Source: Methylosinus trichosporium OB3b | GTDB taxonomy: Bacteria > Pseudomonadota > Alphaproteobacteria > Rhizobiales > Beijerinckiaceae | NCBI RefSeq assembly: GCF_002752655.1 | Contig: NZ_CP023737.1 | Coordinates: 3,558,001-3,622,000, forward strand | Direction: 5' to 3' | Length of the DNA: 64,000 nucleotides | In this document: one piece after another, positions 42,231 through 54,434 of the stretch | Layout: each line of letters begins with the position of its first letter | How positions within the stretch are numbered: the stretch's first letter is position 1 | Position numbers and translations under genes: made by a program | The notes under the pieces: generated by a model | The model's database searches: none | Seen by the model: the letters and a program-made list of their open reading frames with translations, nothing else | Told to the model about the DNA's origin: nothing

Positions 42231-42290
42231 CGGCTTCGCTCCGGCGATAGAAGGGCTGCTCAGCGACCCCTCGCGCCGCGGGAGACGAGC

Positions 42291-42929
42291 ATGTCCGATA
42301 TCCGCATCAAAATCTGCGGCTTGTCCACTCTGCCGACGCTGGAGGCGACGATCGCGGCCGGCGCCGACATGGCGGGCTTCGTGTTTTTCGCGAAGAGTCC
42401 GCGCCATATCTCGCTGGAGACGGCGCGCGCGCTCGGCCGCGCGGCGCAGGGGCGCATTCGCAAGGTCGCGCTCAGCGTCGACGCCTCTAACGCCGATCTC
42501 GACGCCATGGTCGATGCGCTGGCGCCGGATCTGCTGCAATTGCATGGGCGCGAAACGCCGGAGCGCGTCGGAGCGGTGAAGGCCCGCTTCGGCCTGCCGG
42601 TGATCAAAGCGATCGGCGTCGCGACCGCGGCCGATGTGGCGGCGGCGGCGGCCTATCTCGGCGCCGCCGATATCCTTCTCTTCGACGCCAAGCCGGCGCC
42701 GGGCGCCGCCGTCCCCGGCGGGGCGGGCCTTGCCTTCGACTGGACGGCGCTGCGCGGCCATGCGGGCGGCGAGTGGATGCTGTCGGGCGGGCTCGATCCC
42801 GACAATGTGGCCGAGGCTCTCGCGCTGACGCAGGCGCCGGCGGTCGACGTGTCCTCCGGCGTCGAGAGCGCGCGCGGCGTGAAGGACGAGGCCAAGATCG
42901 CCGCTTTCGTCGCGGCGGCGCGGCGGTGA
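42291..42929 (+). CDS. trpF: Phosphoribosylanthranilate isomerase
   Basis: Tryptophan synthesis, third step. The protein has 212 residues with a TIM barrel. It opens IRIKICGLSTLPTLEATIAAGADMAGFVFF with the catalytic Cys. Other segments are DLLQLHGRETPERV, LLFDAKP with the catalytic Asp, WMLSGGLDPDNVAEAL and VDVSSGVESARGVKD. The ATG at 42291 has GGAGA upstream. It is followed by a DUF29 gene and trpB. Confidence 0.95.
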   Translation: MSDIRIKICGLSTLPTLEATIAAGADMAGFVFFAKSPRHISLETARALGRAAQGRIRKVALSVDASNADLDAMVDALAPDLLQLHGRETPERVGAVKARFGLPVIKAIGVATAADVAAAAAYLGAADILLFDAKPAPGAAVPGGAGLAFDWTALRGHAGGEWMLSGGLDPDNVAEALALTQAPAVDVSSGVESARGVKDEAKIAAFVAAARR

Positions 42930-43005
42930 TTTCGACATGACGGGCGCGATATGAGAGGATGAAACTATTGCTGACGTGTGACTCTCGCGCGAGAGGGAGG
43001 CGGCG

Positions 43006-43446
43006 ATGACGGGGTCTTACCTCTATGACAAAGACTTCTACGCCTGGGCGAAGGAGCAGGCCAATCTGTTGCGCGTCGGCGACCTCGCCCGCGCGGACAT
43101 CGCACATATCGCCGAGGAGATCGAGAGCATGGGCCGGACCGAGAAGCGCGAGCTCGTCAGTCGGCTGACCGTGCTGCTGCTGCATCTGCTCAAATGGAGG
43201 CATCAGCCCGTCGGCCGAGGCAACTCCTCGCGCCTCTCCATCGCCAATTCCAGGGACGAGATCACCGACCATCTCGCGGACAATCCGAGCCTGAAATCCC
43301 TCCTCGTCCCGACGCTCGTCTCCGCCTATCGTTACGCGCGCCGCAAGGCGGCGGTCGAGACCAGTCTGGCGGAAGAGACGTTTCCAGAGACCTGTCCCTG
43401 GACCTTCGAGGAGATCATGGACGAGGGCTTCTGGCCGGAGGCGTGA
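43006..43446 (+). CDS. DUF29 family protein
   Basis: The protein has 146 residues: LYDKDFYAWAKEQANLLRVGDL, then IAEEIESMGRTEKRELVSRLTVLLLHLLKW, and a C-terminal PETCPWTFEEIMDEGFWPE. These match the DUF29 family, frequent in cyanobacteria and in some Alphaproteobacteria. GAGAGGGAGG precedes the ATG. It sits between trpF and trpB, which are usually adjacent, so it is probably an insertion. Function unknown. Confidence 0.85.
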   Translation: MTGSYLYDKDFYAWAKEQANLLRVGDLARADIAHIAEEIESMGRTEKRELVSRLTVLLLHLLKWRHQPVGRGNSSRLSIANSRDEITDHLADNPSLKSLLVPTLVSAYRYARRKAAVETSLAEETFPETCPWTFEEIMDEGFWPEA

Positions 43447-43526
43447 GGTCCCAGCCCGCCCCGCTTTCATCGCGACGGCGGAGGGTCTAAGACAGCCGCG
43501 CAAACGAAGACCGGCGAGGACGCGCG

Positions 43527-44774
<1,248 letters not shown>

Positions 44775-44898
44775 GCCGGCGGCTTCACCGGCGGGCCCGA
44801 TTGCGCCGACGCCGTCTCGCGAGAATTGTCTCGGCGCAGGCGCGGGCGTAGCCTGCGTTCGGCGTCGCCGCGAGCGGCGCGCGAGGGGAGCTTCAAAA

Positions 44899-46161
<1,263 letters not shown>

Positions 46162-46277
46162 AGCGAGAGGCGACGCGGCGGCATGTCCGGCCGGCGCATT
46201 GCTCGCCTGATCTTCCGTTCTATGTGACGCCGGGATCGCTCGCGGCGCCTGTCGCGGGCTCGCAACGGAGATCGCAC

Positions 46278-46655
46278 ATGAGCGGCTGGATCATCGCGTT
46301 GATCGTCGCGACGATCGTTTTGATCGGGGTCCTCGTCTGGGCCATCGCGAGAGTCGTGGGCAAAGCGTCGAGATTGCTCGATTCGGTCACGCAGGTGACG
46401 AGCGGCCTGCATCGGCACGAGGTCGTCGAGAAGGTCGGCGTGGTGCTGAAGAAATTCGCCGACATCGAGGAAATCGCCAAGGACAAGCTCGGCGTCGATC
46501 AAAAACACGAGCTCGAGGAAATGAAAGCGGCGCTGGAGCAACTCAAGAACGCTATGGCGATGCGTCCCGGCGACAAGTCGCCGGGCGATCTGCGGCCGGG
46601 CGATTCGCGGCCGGCGATCGGCGGCGAGGAGCCTCGCGTGGTCAGCGCCGAATAG
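46278..46655 (+). CDS. Single-helix membrane protein with a coiled coil
   Basis: The protein has 125 residues. An N-terminal helix (WIIALIVATIVLIGVLVWAIA) is followed by a charged heptad region (KKFADIEEIAKDKLG, KHELEEMKAALEQLKNAM) and a Pro/Asp-rich tail with repeated PGD triplets. GGAG precedes the ATG. No named family was recognised. Confidence 0.6.
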   Translation: MSGWIIALIVATIVLIGVLVWAIARVVGKASRLLDSVTQVTSGLHRHEVVEKVGVVLKKFADIEEIAKDKLGVDQKHELEEMKAALEQLKNAMAMRPGDKSPGDLRPGDSRPAIGGEEPRVVSAE

Positions 46656-46673
46656 CCTCGCCCATAAACGAAA

Positions 46674-46704
46674 ACGCAGAGCCCGAATGTGTCGAGCTCT
46701 GCGT
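46674..46704 (-). terminator. Terminator of the rpsF-rpsR operon
   Basis: Arms ACGCAGAGC/GCTCTGCGT around a 13-base loop, followed on the minus strand by TTTTCGTTT. It may also serve the convergent membrane-protein gene. Confidence 0.75.
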
Positions 46705-46748
46705 CATCTCGTATTTTCGCGCCGACGCTCGCCGCGTCCGCGCGGCGA

Positions 46749-46985
46749 TCAGCGGATCACATAAGGCAGCAGGCCGAGGAAGCGGGCGCGCTTGATGGCT
46801 TGCGCCAGCTCGCGCTGCTTCTTGGCCGAGACGGCGGTGATGCGCGAGGGCACGATCTTGCCGCGCTCGGAGATGTAGCGGGACAGCAGGCGCGTGTCCT
46901 TATAGTCGATCTTCGGCGCATTGGCGCCCGAGAAGGGGCAGCTCTTGCGGCGGCGGAAGAAAGGACGGCGGGCGGGCGTGGACAT
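46749..46985 (-). CDS. rpsR: 30S ribosomal protein S18 (bS18)
   Basis: The protein has 78 residues. The typical pattern is [64 protein letters not shown]. It pairs with S6 on the 30S platform. Its start overlaps the rpsF stop by one base (TGATG). rplI, often the next gene, does not follow. Confidence 0.97.
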   Translation of the reverse strand: MSTPARRPFFRRRKSCPFSGANAPKIDYKDTRLLSRYISERGKIVPSRITAVSAKKQRELAQAIKRARFLGLLPYVIR

Positions 46986-47425
46986 CAGAAGCTCTCCCCT
47001 TCGGCGCGAGGCTCGTCACGGCGGGGACGACGCTCGCCGCGGTCGCCACGATCGCCGCCACGGTCGGGACGCGGGCCGCGGCGGTCGCCGCGGTCGTCGT
47101 CGTCGCGCTTGCGCAGCTGCGCCGACGGGCCTTCCTCCAGCGCGTCGACGCGCAGCGTCAGGAAGCGCAGAACGTCCTCGCTGAGACCCTGCTGGCGCTC
47201 CACCTCGGCGAGGGCCGCCGGCGGCGCTTCGATGTTGAGCAGAGTGAAATGCGCCTTGCGGTTCTTCTTGATCCGATAGGCGAGCGATTTCACGCCCCAA
47301 TATTCGGTCTTCGAGACCTTGCCGCCGAGCGAGGCGATGATGGTCTTGAACTGTCCCGTCAGAGCTTCCACCTGCTGCGGTGAAATATCCTGGCGGGCGA
47401 GATAGATATGCTCGTAGAGAGCCAT
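46985..47425 (-). CDS. rpsF: 30S ribosomal protein S6 (bS6)
   Basis: The protein has 146 residues. The S6 core occupies residues 1-100 ([57 protein letters not shown]). A 45-residue Arg/Asp/Gly-rich tail follows, as common in Rhizobiales S6 and possibly RNA-contacting. First gene of the operon with rpsR. Confidence 0.97.
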   Translation of the reverse strand: MALYEHIYLARQDISPQQVEALTGQFKTIIASLGGKVSKTEYWGVKSLAYRIKKNRKAHFTLLNIEAPPAALAEVERQQGLSEDVLRFLTLRVDALEEGPSAQLRKRDDDDRGDRRGPRPDRGGDRGDRGERRPRRDEPRAEGESF

Positions 47426-47471
47426 ATTCTTCGCCTTTCCGTTGTCGCGAGCCGCTCCGGCGCAGAGCCCT

Positions 47472-47494
47472 TCGAGCCTTGCGGAAAGGCTCGA
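47472..47494 (-). promoter_or_regulatory. Hairpin in the rpsF leader, candidate S6:S18 control site
   Basis: Perfect 9-base arms TCGAGCCTT/AAGGCTCGA around GCGGA, about 47 bases before the rpsF start. In several bacteria the S6:S18 complex binds an rpsF leader structure. Whether this hairpin carries the required CCG-bulge feature was not established. Confidence 0.4.
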
Positions 47495-47643
47495 GCGGGA
47501 AGTTCGAAGGCGGAGACACGGGAAGACGGGTTTTTCGCCCTGCCCCGACGCGAGCCGAGGCCTTCCGTTCAGCCCCCGGCCGGAAGCGTCGCGAAGCGCG
47601 CTTTATAGCGGCGCCGGCGCGAGATGCAAGGGCGCCCGCGCGC

Positions 47644-48366
47644 TCACGCGCCGGCCGGGACGTGACGGGGGCGTCCGCCGAGGGCGGACAGCAGAACCGC
47701 GATGATCCCGGCGAGAAAAACGCCGTCGAAGACGCCGGCGCCGCCGATCGACAGCACTGGCGCGCCGATGCCCTGAAGGCGGCCGAAGTTCAGAAGATCG
47801 GCGCCGATCAGCGTGCCGAGGCTGCCGCTCACATAGGCGAGCGGCGCCGCGAGCTCGCGGGACATGACGATCGCCACCGCGGCGGCGACGAGCGGCGGCG
47901 CGAAGATCGGCACGGCGATGCCGACTCCTTCCACCGGCCGCGCCAGCAGATGCACGACCGCGGCGACGATCGCCGTCGCCACCAGTCCGAGGCCCCATAT
48001 GCGGTTGCGCGAGAGCAGATAGATCGACAGCGCCGCCGGAATGATCGCGCCGCCGATGTTGACGGCGATGATCGTGCCCGGCCAATCGGCCTCGATCGGC
48101 AATTCATAGCGCGAGCCGAAGAACTCGATGGCCTCGCGCGTGCGGACGGTCTCGTCCGGCAGCTGAGCCACGGGTATGTTCACATAGCTGCCGAGGAGGG
48201 AGCCGATCAGCGCCAGCATGGCGCCGCTCGGACTGAGCCCGATGCGCTGATAGGCGTAGCGCAGCAGGCCCAGCTGAATGAGAATGAAAAGGGCGATCAG
48301 CGCGCCGGCGAAGATCGCATAGGCGATCGGCGGCAGCGGGAAATAATGCAGATGACTGGCTTGCAT
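47644..48366 (-). CDS. DUF1614 family membrane protein
   Basis: The protein has 240 residues and about six membrane helices. Conserved segments are GSYVNIPVAQLP, GGAIIPAALSIYLL, GVGIAVPIFAPPLVAA, and SGSLGTLIGADLLNF with SIGGAGVFDGVFLAG. These match the DUF1614 family as I recall it. The function is not known. The start at 48366 is chosen because the upstream extension runs through a hairpin of the intergenic region. Confidence 0.8.
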   Translation of the reverse strand: MQASHLHYFPLPPIAYAIFAGALIALFILIQLGLLRYAYQRIGLSPSGAMLALIGSLLGSYVNIPVAQLPDETVRTREAIEFFGSRYELPIEADWPGTIIAVNIGGAIIPAALSIYLLSRNRIWGLGLVATAIVAAVVHLLARPVEGVGIAVPIFAPPLVAAAVAIVMSRELAAPLAYVSGSLGTLIGADLLNFGRLQGIGAPVLSIGGAGVFDGVFLAGIIAVLLSALGGRPRHVPAGA

Positions 48367-48424
48367 GACCCGCCTCGCGAGAAAGGCGCCGCCGACGTGC
48401 GCCGGCGACGCCTTTCTCATCTAG

Positions 48425-48450
48425 GGCGCGGGATGCGAGCGTCCCGCGCC
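48425..48450 (-). terminator. Hairpin after the RND pump gene
   Basis: GGCGCGGGA ... TCCCGCGCC, perfect 9-base arms, immediately after the pump stop codon. A second inverted pair GAGAAAGGCG/CGCCTTTCTC follows at 48378-48418. There is no long T-run. Confidence 0.6.
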
Positions 48451-48453
48451 GCG

Positions 48454-51400
48454 TCAGGCGTGGGACGTCTGCGCCCGGGCTCGCGCCTCCGTCTCGGCGT
48501 CTGTCGCGGCCTCCACATGTTTGGAATGGTCGGCGGCGAGCACGAGATAGACGGCCGGCAGCACGAACAGAGTGAACAGAGTGCCGATCGACAGGCCCGA
48601 GGCGATGACGAGGCCCATATTGTAGCGCGACGCCGCGCCGGCGCCGGTCGCCATGATGAGCGGCAGCACTCCCAGCACCATCGCCGCCGTGGTCATGAGG
48701 ATGGGACGCAGGCGGATCGAGGTCGCCTCGATGATCGCCTCATATTTCGTCTTGCCGCTGTGCTGCTGCTCATTGGCGAATTCGACGATGAGAATGCCGT
48801 GCTTGCTGATGAGGCCCATCAGCGTCACGAGTCCGACCTGCGTGTAGATGTTGATGCTCGCGCCCCCGAAGCCCAGCATGATGAAGACGAGCGCGCCGGC
48901 GATCGACATGGGCACGGAGACGAGGATGATGAGCGGATCGCGGAAGCTCTCGAACTGCGCCGCGAGCGCCAGGAAGATGATGATGAGCGCGAAGCCGAAG
49001 GTCACGGCGAAGCCGCTCGACTCCTGCACGAATTGGCGCAGGGCGCCGGCGTAGTCGATCGTGTAGGACGCCGGCAATGTCTGCGCTGCGACCTCCTTCA
49101 ACGTCGCCAGCGCCTCTCCGGCGATGACGCCCGGCGCCGCGACGCCGGAGATGGTGAAGGAATTGATCTGCTGGAAATGGTTGAGCGATTCCGGCACCAC
49201 CATCGTCTGGAACTTCGCCACCGTCGACAGCGGCACGGAGGAGCCGTCCGCGGTCTTGATGTAATAGTTCAAGATCTGATCCGGATTGAGCCGGAACTGT
49301 TGCGCCATCTGCGGGATGACCTTGTACGAGCGTCCGTCCAGCCCGAAATATTGCGTGTAGCCGCCGCTCAATCCCGTGGTGAGCGCGCCGCCGACGTCGA
49401 GCATGCGCAAGCCCAGCTGCGCCGTCTTCTCGCGGTCGATCACCAGCGACATCTGCGGCTGATCGATCTTCAGATCCGTGTCGAGAAACATGAAGTTCCC
49501 GGTCGCCAGCGCTTTCGACAGGAACTCGCGCGAGATGTCGTTCATCTTGTCGAATGTGTCGGTGCTCTGCACCACGAATTGAATCGGCAGACCATTGGAG
49601 CCCGGCAAGGGCTGCGGCTGGAAGGTGACGAGCCGCTGTCCCGGCACCGAGCTTGCGAGCTCCTGCTGCAGCGCCTGCTGCAGCTGCTCGGCGCTCATCT
49701 TGCGCTTGTCGGCCGGCGTCAGCACGACGCCGCCGAAGATGAGGCCGGGCGTGACGATCTGGAACGAGCTGGTCATCTCCGGATGCTTGGCGAAGGTCTG
49801 GTAGACCTGATCGCCATAGAACAGCTTCTGCTTCAGAGTGGCGTTGGGCGCGGAAGTCGATTGCGCGAAGACGACGCCCTGGTCCTCGTTCGGCGCGAGC
49901 TCGTTCTTCGAGTTCGAATAGAGCCAGAAGATGCTCAGCAGCACGAGCCCGCCGAAGGTGAGCGTGACCGGCACGAAGTGGAGGGAGCGCTCGAGCAGGC
50001 GGTGATAGCGCTCCTTGACCCAGTCCATTTTGGCGTCGATGAAGGCGACGATCTTCGTTTCCAGCGTTTCCTGTCCCGCTTGCGGCGCCTTCAGGACCAG
50101 CGCGCAGCTGACCGGCGACAGAGTGAGCGCGATGATCGCCGAAACCGTCACCGAGCCGGCGAGAGTAAAGGCGAATTCGACGAAGAGCGCGCCCGTGAGA
50201 CCGCCCTGGAATCCGATCGGCACATAGACGGCGATCAGCACGATGGTCATGGCGATGATCGGTCCGGCGAGCTCGCGCGCCGCCTGCAACGCCGCGTCGA
50301 ATGGCTTCAGACCGTCGGCGAGATGGCGATTGACGTTCTCGACGACGATGATGGCGTCGTCCACGACGAGGCCGATCGCCAGCACCAGCGCCAGCAGGGT
50401 GAGCAGATTGATCGAGAAGCCGAGCGCCAGCAGAATGGTGAAGGTGCCGACGAGCGACAGCGGAATCGCCACGATCGGTATCACCACCGAGCGCCAGGAG
50501 CCGAGGAACATGAACACGACGCCGGTGACGATGAGGATGGCCTCGATCAGCGTATGGACCACCTCGTCGATCGAGCTGTTCACGAACTCGGTCGTGTCAT
50601 AGACGATCTCGCTGTTCAGCCCTTGCGGCAGCGATTTCAGAATGTCCGGATAGGCGTCCTTGACGCCTTTGACGACATCGAGAAGATTGGCGTTGGGCGC
50701 GACGAGAATGCCGATATAGACGGCCTTCTTGCCGTTGAAGGCCACCGAGGACTCGTAATCCTCCGAGCCGAGCGTGACATTGGCGACGTCGCGCAGCTTC
50801 ACATTGGCGCCGCTCACCTGCTTGACGACGAGATTGCGGAACTCCTCCAGCGAATGCATCGAGGTCGCCGCGGTGAGCGTGACCTGCACCATCTCGCCCT
50901 TGGTCGAGCCGAGCCCGGCGATATAATCGTTGCCCTGCAGCGCGGCGCTGAGCTCGCTCGCGGTGAGGCCATAGGCGGCGAGCTTCACCGGATCGAGCCA
51001 GGCCCTCAGCGCGAAGGTCTTGCCGCCGATGAGCTCCGCCGTCTGCACGCCCGGCACGGATTGCAGACGCGGCTGCACGACGCGGATCAGATAATCGGTG
51101 ACCTGGCTCGACGTCAGAATATCGCTATTGAAGCCGATATACATGGCGTCGGTGGTCTGGCCGATCTTCACGGTGATGACCGGCCGCTGCACGGCCGAGG
51201 GCAGCTGATTGAGCACCGAGTCGATCTTGGTGCTGATCTCGGTCAGCGCCTTGCCCGAATCATAGTTGAGGCGCAGATTGGCGGTGATGGTGCTCGTGCC
51301 GACCTGACTCGTCGATGTGAGATAGTCGATGCCGTTCGCCTGCGCGATGGCGTTCTCGAGCGGCGTCGTGACGAAGCCGGCGACGGTCGCGGGATCGGCG

Positions 51401-51558
51401 CCGAAATAGGAGGTCGTCACGGTGACGACGGCGTTCTGCGTGCGCGGATATTGCAGCGTCGGCAAGGTGACGAGCGAGCGCAGGCCCATCACCAGGATCA
51501 GGAGGCTCACCACCGAGGCGAGCACCGGGCGACGCACGAAAATGTCGGTGAAACGCAT
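48454..51558 (-). CDS. RND multidrug efflux pump subunit (AcrB/MexB-like)
   Basis: The protein has 1034 residues with 12 membrane helices and two large periplasmic loops. It opens MRFTDIFVRRPVLASVVSLLI. The proton-relay helix LALVLAIGLVVDDAIIVVEN carries the paired Asp residues. TTAAMVLGVLPLIMATGAGA lies near the C-terminus. Proton-driven export of hydrophobic compounds across both membranes. Last gene of an operon in which the outer-membrane channel comes first. Confidence 0.96.
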   Translation of the reverse strand: MRFTDIFVRRPVLASVVSLLILVMGLRSLVTLPTLQYPRTQNAVVTVTTSYFGADPATVAGFVTTPLENAIAQANGIDYLTSTSQVGTSTITANLRLNYDSGKALTEISTKIDSVLNQLPSAVQRPVITVKIGQTTDAMYIGFNSDILTSSQVTDYLIRVVQPRLQSVPGVQTAELIGGKTFALRAWLDPVKLAAYGLTASELSAALQGNDYIAGLGSTKGEMVQVTLTAATSMHSLEEFRNLVVKQVSGANVKLRDVANVTLGSEDYESSVAFNGKKAVYIGILVAPNANLLDVVKGVKDAYPDILKSLPQGLNSEIVYDTTEFVNSSIDEVVHTLIEAILIVTGVVFMFLGSWRSVVIPIVAIPLSLVGTFTILLALGFSINLLTLLALVLAIGLVVDDAIIVVENVNRHLADGLKPFDAALQAARELAGPIIAMTIVLIAVYVPIGFQGGLTGALFVEFAFTLAGSVTVSAIIALTLSPVSCALVLKAPQAGQETLETKIVAFIDAKMDWVKERYHRLLERSLHFVPVTLTFGGLVLLSIFWLYSNSKNELAPNEDQGVVFAQSTSAPNATLKQKLFYGDQVYQTFAKHPEMTSSFQIVTPGLIFGGVVLTPADKRKMSAEQLQQALQQELASSVPGQRLVTFQPQPLPGSNGLPIQFVVQSTDTFDKMNDISREFLSKALATGNFMFLDTDLKIDQPQMSLVIDREKTAQLGLRMLDVGGALTTGLSGGYTQYFGLDGRSYKVIPQMAQQFRLNPDQILNYYIKTADGSSVPLSTVAKFQTMVVPESLNHFQQINSFTISGVAAPGVIAGEALATLKEVAAQTLPASYTIDYAGALRQFVQESSGFAVTFGFALIIIFLALAAQFESFRDPLIILVSVPMSIAGALVFIMLGFGGASINIYTQVGLVTLMGLISKHGILIVEFANEQQHSGKTKYEAIIEATSIRLRPILMTTAAMVLGVLPLIMATGAGAASRYNMGLVIASGLSIGTLFTLFVLPAVYLVLAADHSKHVEAATDAETEARARAQTSHA

Positions 51559-51573
51559 ATTCGCTGTCTCCGT

Positions 51574-52749
51574 TCACTGATCCACGGGCTTGGGATCGGG
51601 ATCGACGGGCGGTTGCGGCGCGTCCGAAATTTTCAGCGGCGAGCCGTTTCGGAGCTTCACCTGTCCGGCGGTGACGACCGTCGCGCCTTCCGGGACGCCC
51701 TCCAGCACAGCGACCTCGTCGCCGCGCGTCGCGCCGAGGCGCACGAACACCTGCTGCGCCGTGAGGCCGCCCGCCGGCGCGCTCTTGTCGGCGGCGTTCT
51801 GCTGCACGAGAAACACCGAATTGCCGAAAGGCGCGTAGACGATCGCCGTCTGCGGCAGGGTGATCCGCCGCTCGGGATGGCCGGTCACGATGTCGATCTC
51901 GGCGAACATTCCGGGTGTGAGCTTGTGATCGGCGTTGGCGAGGCTCGCGCGCACCTGCACATTGCGGCTCGCCTGATCGACCTTGGAATTGATCGCGACG
52001 ATCTTGCCGGTGAATTTCTTGCCCGGAAAGGCGTCGACATTGGCGTCGATCGGCTGGCCCACCTCGACGCCGTTCAGCGCCTGCTGCGGCAGCAGAAAAT
52101 CGAGGAAGATCGGATCGAGCGCCTGCAGCGTCACGATGACGGAGCCGGCGCCGATATATTGTCCGAGATCGACGCTGCGAATGCCGAGCCGGCCGGCGAA
52201 GGGCGCGCGCAAAGTCTTCTGTGCGATCACCGCCTCCTGCTGCGCGACCTGCGCGTCGGCGCTCTTGAGATTGGCGACGTCGGTGTCGACGGTCGCCTGG
52301 CTCGTCGCATGCAGCTTCAGCTGCGATTGATCGCGGCGCAGAGTGATGCCGGCGAGATCGGCCGAGGCCTGCAGCGAGGCGAGCCGCGTCGTGTCCGTGT
52401 CCTTGCGCAGCTCGAGCAGCAGCTGCCCTTCCGCGACCTGCTCGCCCGACTGGAAGTGGATCTTCTCCACGATGCCGGCGACCTCGAGCGAGAGATCGGA
52501 GCCGTTGACGGCGCGAAACGTGCCGACCGCGGTCCGCTTCGGACGCCATTCCTGAAATGCGGCTTTAGTCACAGTGACGGTCTGCGGCGGATTGGCCATG
52601 CCGGCGAGGAACTGCTTGATCATGGCCGAGCGAAACACGACGAAGCCGTAGAGCAGGCCGAAGACGACGGCGACGATCGCCAGCATGATCGCCATCGGCT
52701 TCGTGGCGCCGAGACGTTTGCGTGAGAGGGGGGAAGCGCTAGCGGTCAT
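51574..52749 (-). CDS. RND periplasmic adaptor (membrane fusion protein)
   Basis: The protein has 391 residues. An N-terminal membrane anchor (AIMLAIVAVVFGLLYGFVVF) is followed by a lipoyl-like half (GIVEKIHFQSGEQVAEGQLLLELR), a helical hairpin, the second half (LRAPFAGRLGIRSVDLGQYIG) and beta-barrel (GMFAEIDIVTG). Links the pump to the outer-membrane channel. The ATG at 52749 overlaps the channel gene by 11 bases. Confidence 0.94.
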   Translation of the reverse strand: MTASASPLSRKRLGATKPMAIMLAIVAVVFGLLYGFVVFRSAMIKQFLAGMANPPQTVTVTKAAFQEWRPKRTAVGTFRAVNGSDLSLEVAGIVEKIHFQSGEQVAEGQLLLELRKDTDTTRLASLQASADLAGITLRRDQSQLKLHATSQATVDTDVANLKSADAQVAQQEAVIAQKTLRAPFAGRLGIRSVDLGQYIGAGSVIVTLQALDPIFLDFLLPQQALNGVEVGQPIDANVDAFPGKKFTGKIVAINSKVDQASRNVQVRASLANADHKLTPGMFAEIDIVTGHPERRITLPQTAIVYAPFGNSVFLVQQNAADKSAPAGGLTAQQVFVRLGATRGDEVAVLEGVPEGATVVTAGQVKLRNGSPLKISDAPQPPVDPDPKPVDQ

Positions 52750-54352
52750 TGCGTATGTGCTCCTCCGCCTGCGCCCGGATCGCGGCGGCGATCGGGGACA
52801 GGGCAACGGGATCGGTGGGCTTGGGCGCGGAGGCGGGCGTCTCGTCGACGCGGTTCCACCAGCCGCCGCCGAGAGACTGAAACAGCGCCGCCGTGTCGGC
52901 GAAGCGGGCCGCCTGCGCTTTCACGCGGGCGAGGCGCGTGTTCAACAGGCTCTGCTCGGCGTCGAGCACGATCGAATAATTGGTCGCGCCGACGGAATAT
53001 TGGATGCGCGCGATCTCGAGGCTCTTGGCCGCCGCCTTCTCGGCCGCGACCTGCGCGCGCAATGTGGCGGCGTCATGAGAGACCGCCTGCAGCGAGTCGG
53101 CGACATTCTGCACCGCCGAGATGACGGTCGCGCGATATTGCGCCGCCGATTGCTCGAGCGCCGCGACCTTGGCCTCGCGCCGGTGGAACAACGTCCCCGC
53201 GTCGAAGGCTTGCGCCGAGGCTTGCTCCGCCAACGTGTAGACCATGCTTGTCGGCGTCATCAGCTTCGCGAAATTGTTGCCTGTGGTTCCGCCCGTGGCC
53301 GAGAGCGTGAATTGCGGCAGCATGTTCGCCGTAGCGACGCCGACCTGGGCGCTCGCCTGATGCAGTTGGCTCTCGGCCGAGAGCACGTCCGGGCGTTGGC
53401 GCACCAGAGTGGAGGGCAGGCTGACCGGCAGCTCGCGAGGAAGCTTCAAATTGGCGATGTCGACCGCCTCGCCATTGTCGCCGTTGGGGAAACGGCCGAG
53501 ATAGGCCATCAGCAGATTGCGCGTCTGGGCGCGCGCTTTCTCCAGCGGCGGCAGCGTGGCCTCGGCCTGCGCCAGCAACGTGCGCTCCGACAGGACGTCC
53601 GCCTGGCTCACCGCGCCGAGCTCGAAGCGCTTCTCCAACAGCCGCAGCTGCTCGCGATAGGCCGCGATCAGCTCACGCGTCACCTTGATCTGCGCCGCGT
53701 AGGAGCCGTCGGAGACCGCCGCCGTCACGACGTTGGCGGTCAGGGCGAGATAGGTCGCCTCGAGCTGGAACCGCTGATACTCGGCCGCCGCCTCGTCGCT
53801 CTCCACCGTGCGCTGCGTCTTGCCGAACACGTCCGGCGTGAAGGACACCGCCACATTGGAATTGTGCAGCGAATAGAGGAGCAGAGAATTGGAGGAGCCG
53901 CCGAGACCACCGTATTGCGAGGTCGACATCTGGCTGCGGGTGAAGCTTTGATTAAGGGTCGCGCTCGGAAAGAACGAGCCCCGATCCGCCTCGATGGTCT
54001 CCCGAGCCTGCCGTAAGGCTGCTTCGGCGGCGGCGATGTTCGGGTGATTCGCGACCGCCTCCTCGACCAGCGCCGTCAGGCTCCGGGAGCGGAACAGCTT
54101 CCACCATTCGCCGGGAATGTCGCGGCCGTGGACCAGCGTCTGCGAGGCCCCGCCGGCGGTCGGCGTCGATTGGGTCTTGGAGGGAATCGCTCCATATCCG
54201 GCGGCCCCGGGGGCCGGCGGGGAGGCGAAGTCGGGGCCGACCGCGCAGCCCGCCAGGGCGCAGGCGGCGAGCGCGCCGGCTGCGCCCATGCGGGCTGTCC
54301 ACGGCCGCCGCGGCGCGAGGCTGGGCGGATCGTCGGGGGGCGGAATGATCAT
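52739..54352 (-). CDS. Outer-membrane efflux channel lipoprotein (NodT/OprM family)
   Basis: The protein has 537 residues from the ATG at 54352. A lipoprotein signal ends in ALAACALAGC, followed by AVGPDF, the usual opening of NodT/OprM proteins. Two outer-membrane-efflux repeats each contain long helices. First gene of the tripartite operon. The frame stays open upstream into the promoter and operator, so the shorter start is chosen; an ATG at 54289 just before the lipobox is another option. Confidence 0.93.
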   Translation of the reverse strand: MIIPPPDDPPSLAPRRPWTARMGAAGALAACALAGCAVGPDFASPPAPGAAGYGAIPSKTQSTPTAGGASQTLVHGRDIPGEWWKLFRSRSLTALVEEAVANHPNIAAAEAALRQARETIEADRGSFFPSATLNQSFTRSQMSTSQYGGLGGSSNSLLLYSLHNSNVAVSFTPDVFGKTQRTVESDEAAAEYQRFQLEATYLALTANVVTAAVSDGSYAAQIKVTRELIAAYREQLRLLEKRFELGAVSQADVLSERTLLAQAEATLPPLEKARAQTRNLLMAYLGRFPNGDNGEAVDIANLKLPRELPVSLPSTLVRQRPDVLSAESQLHQASAQVGVATANMLPQFTLSATGGTTGNNFAKLMTPTSMVYTLAEQASAQAFDAGTLFHRREAKVAALEQSAAQYRATVISAVQNVADSLQAVSHDAATLRAQVAAEKAAAKSLEIARIQYSVGATNYSIVLDAEQSLLNTRLARVKAQAARFADTAALFQSLGGGWWNRVDETPASAPKPTDPVALSPIAAAIRAQAEEHIRNDR

Positions 54353-54408
54353 TGCTGAACGCGCGAAGGTTCTGGGGGGCACAGGGACCGCCTTGTGACG
54401 CACAAAAA

Positions 54409-54425
54409 AACTGAACCGTTCAGTT
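54409..54425. promoter_or_regulatory. Palindromic operator of the RND operon (probable TetR site)
   Basis: AACTGAACCGTTCAGTT: perfect 8-base arms around one C. It lies just downstream of the operon promoter on the minus strand, where a bound TetR dimer would block transcription. The GAACxGTTC-like core is common for AcrR/TetR sites. Confidence 0.7.
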
Positions 54426-54434
54426 CTGTTTCGT

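Noticed and set aside
47380..52725. A 1781-residue plus-strand open frame
   Set aside because: It is antisense to rpsF, the DUF1614 gene, the RND pump and the adaptor, all of which have clear family motifs on the minus strand. Long shadow frames are expected at this GC content.
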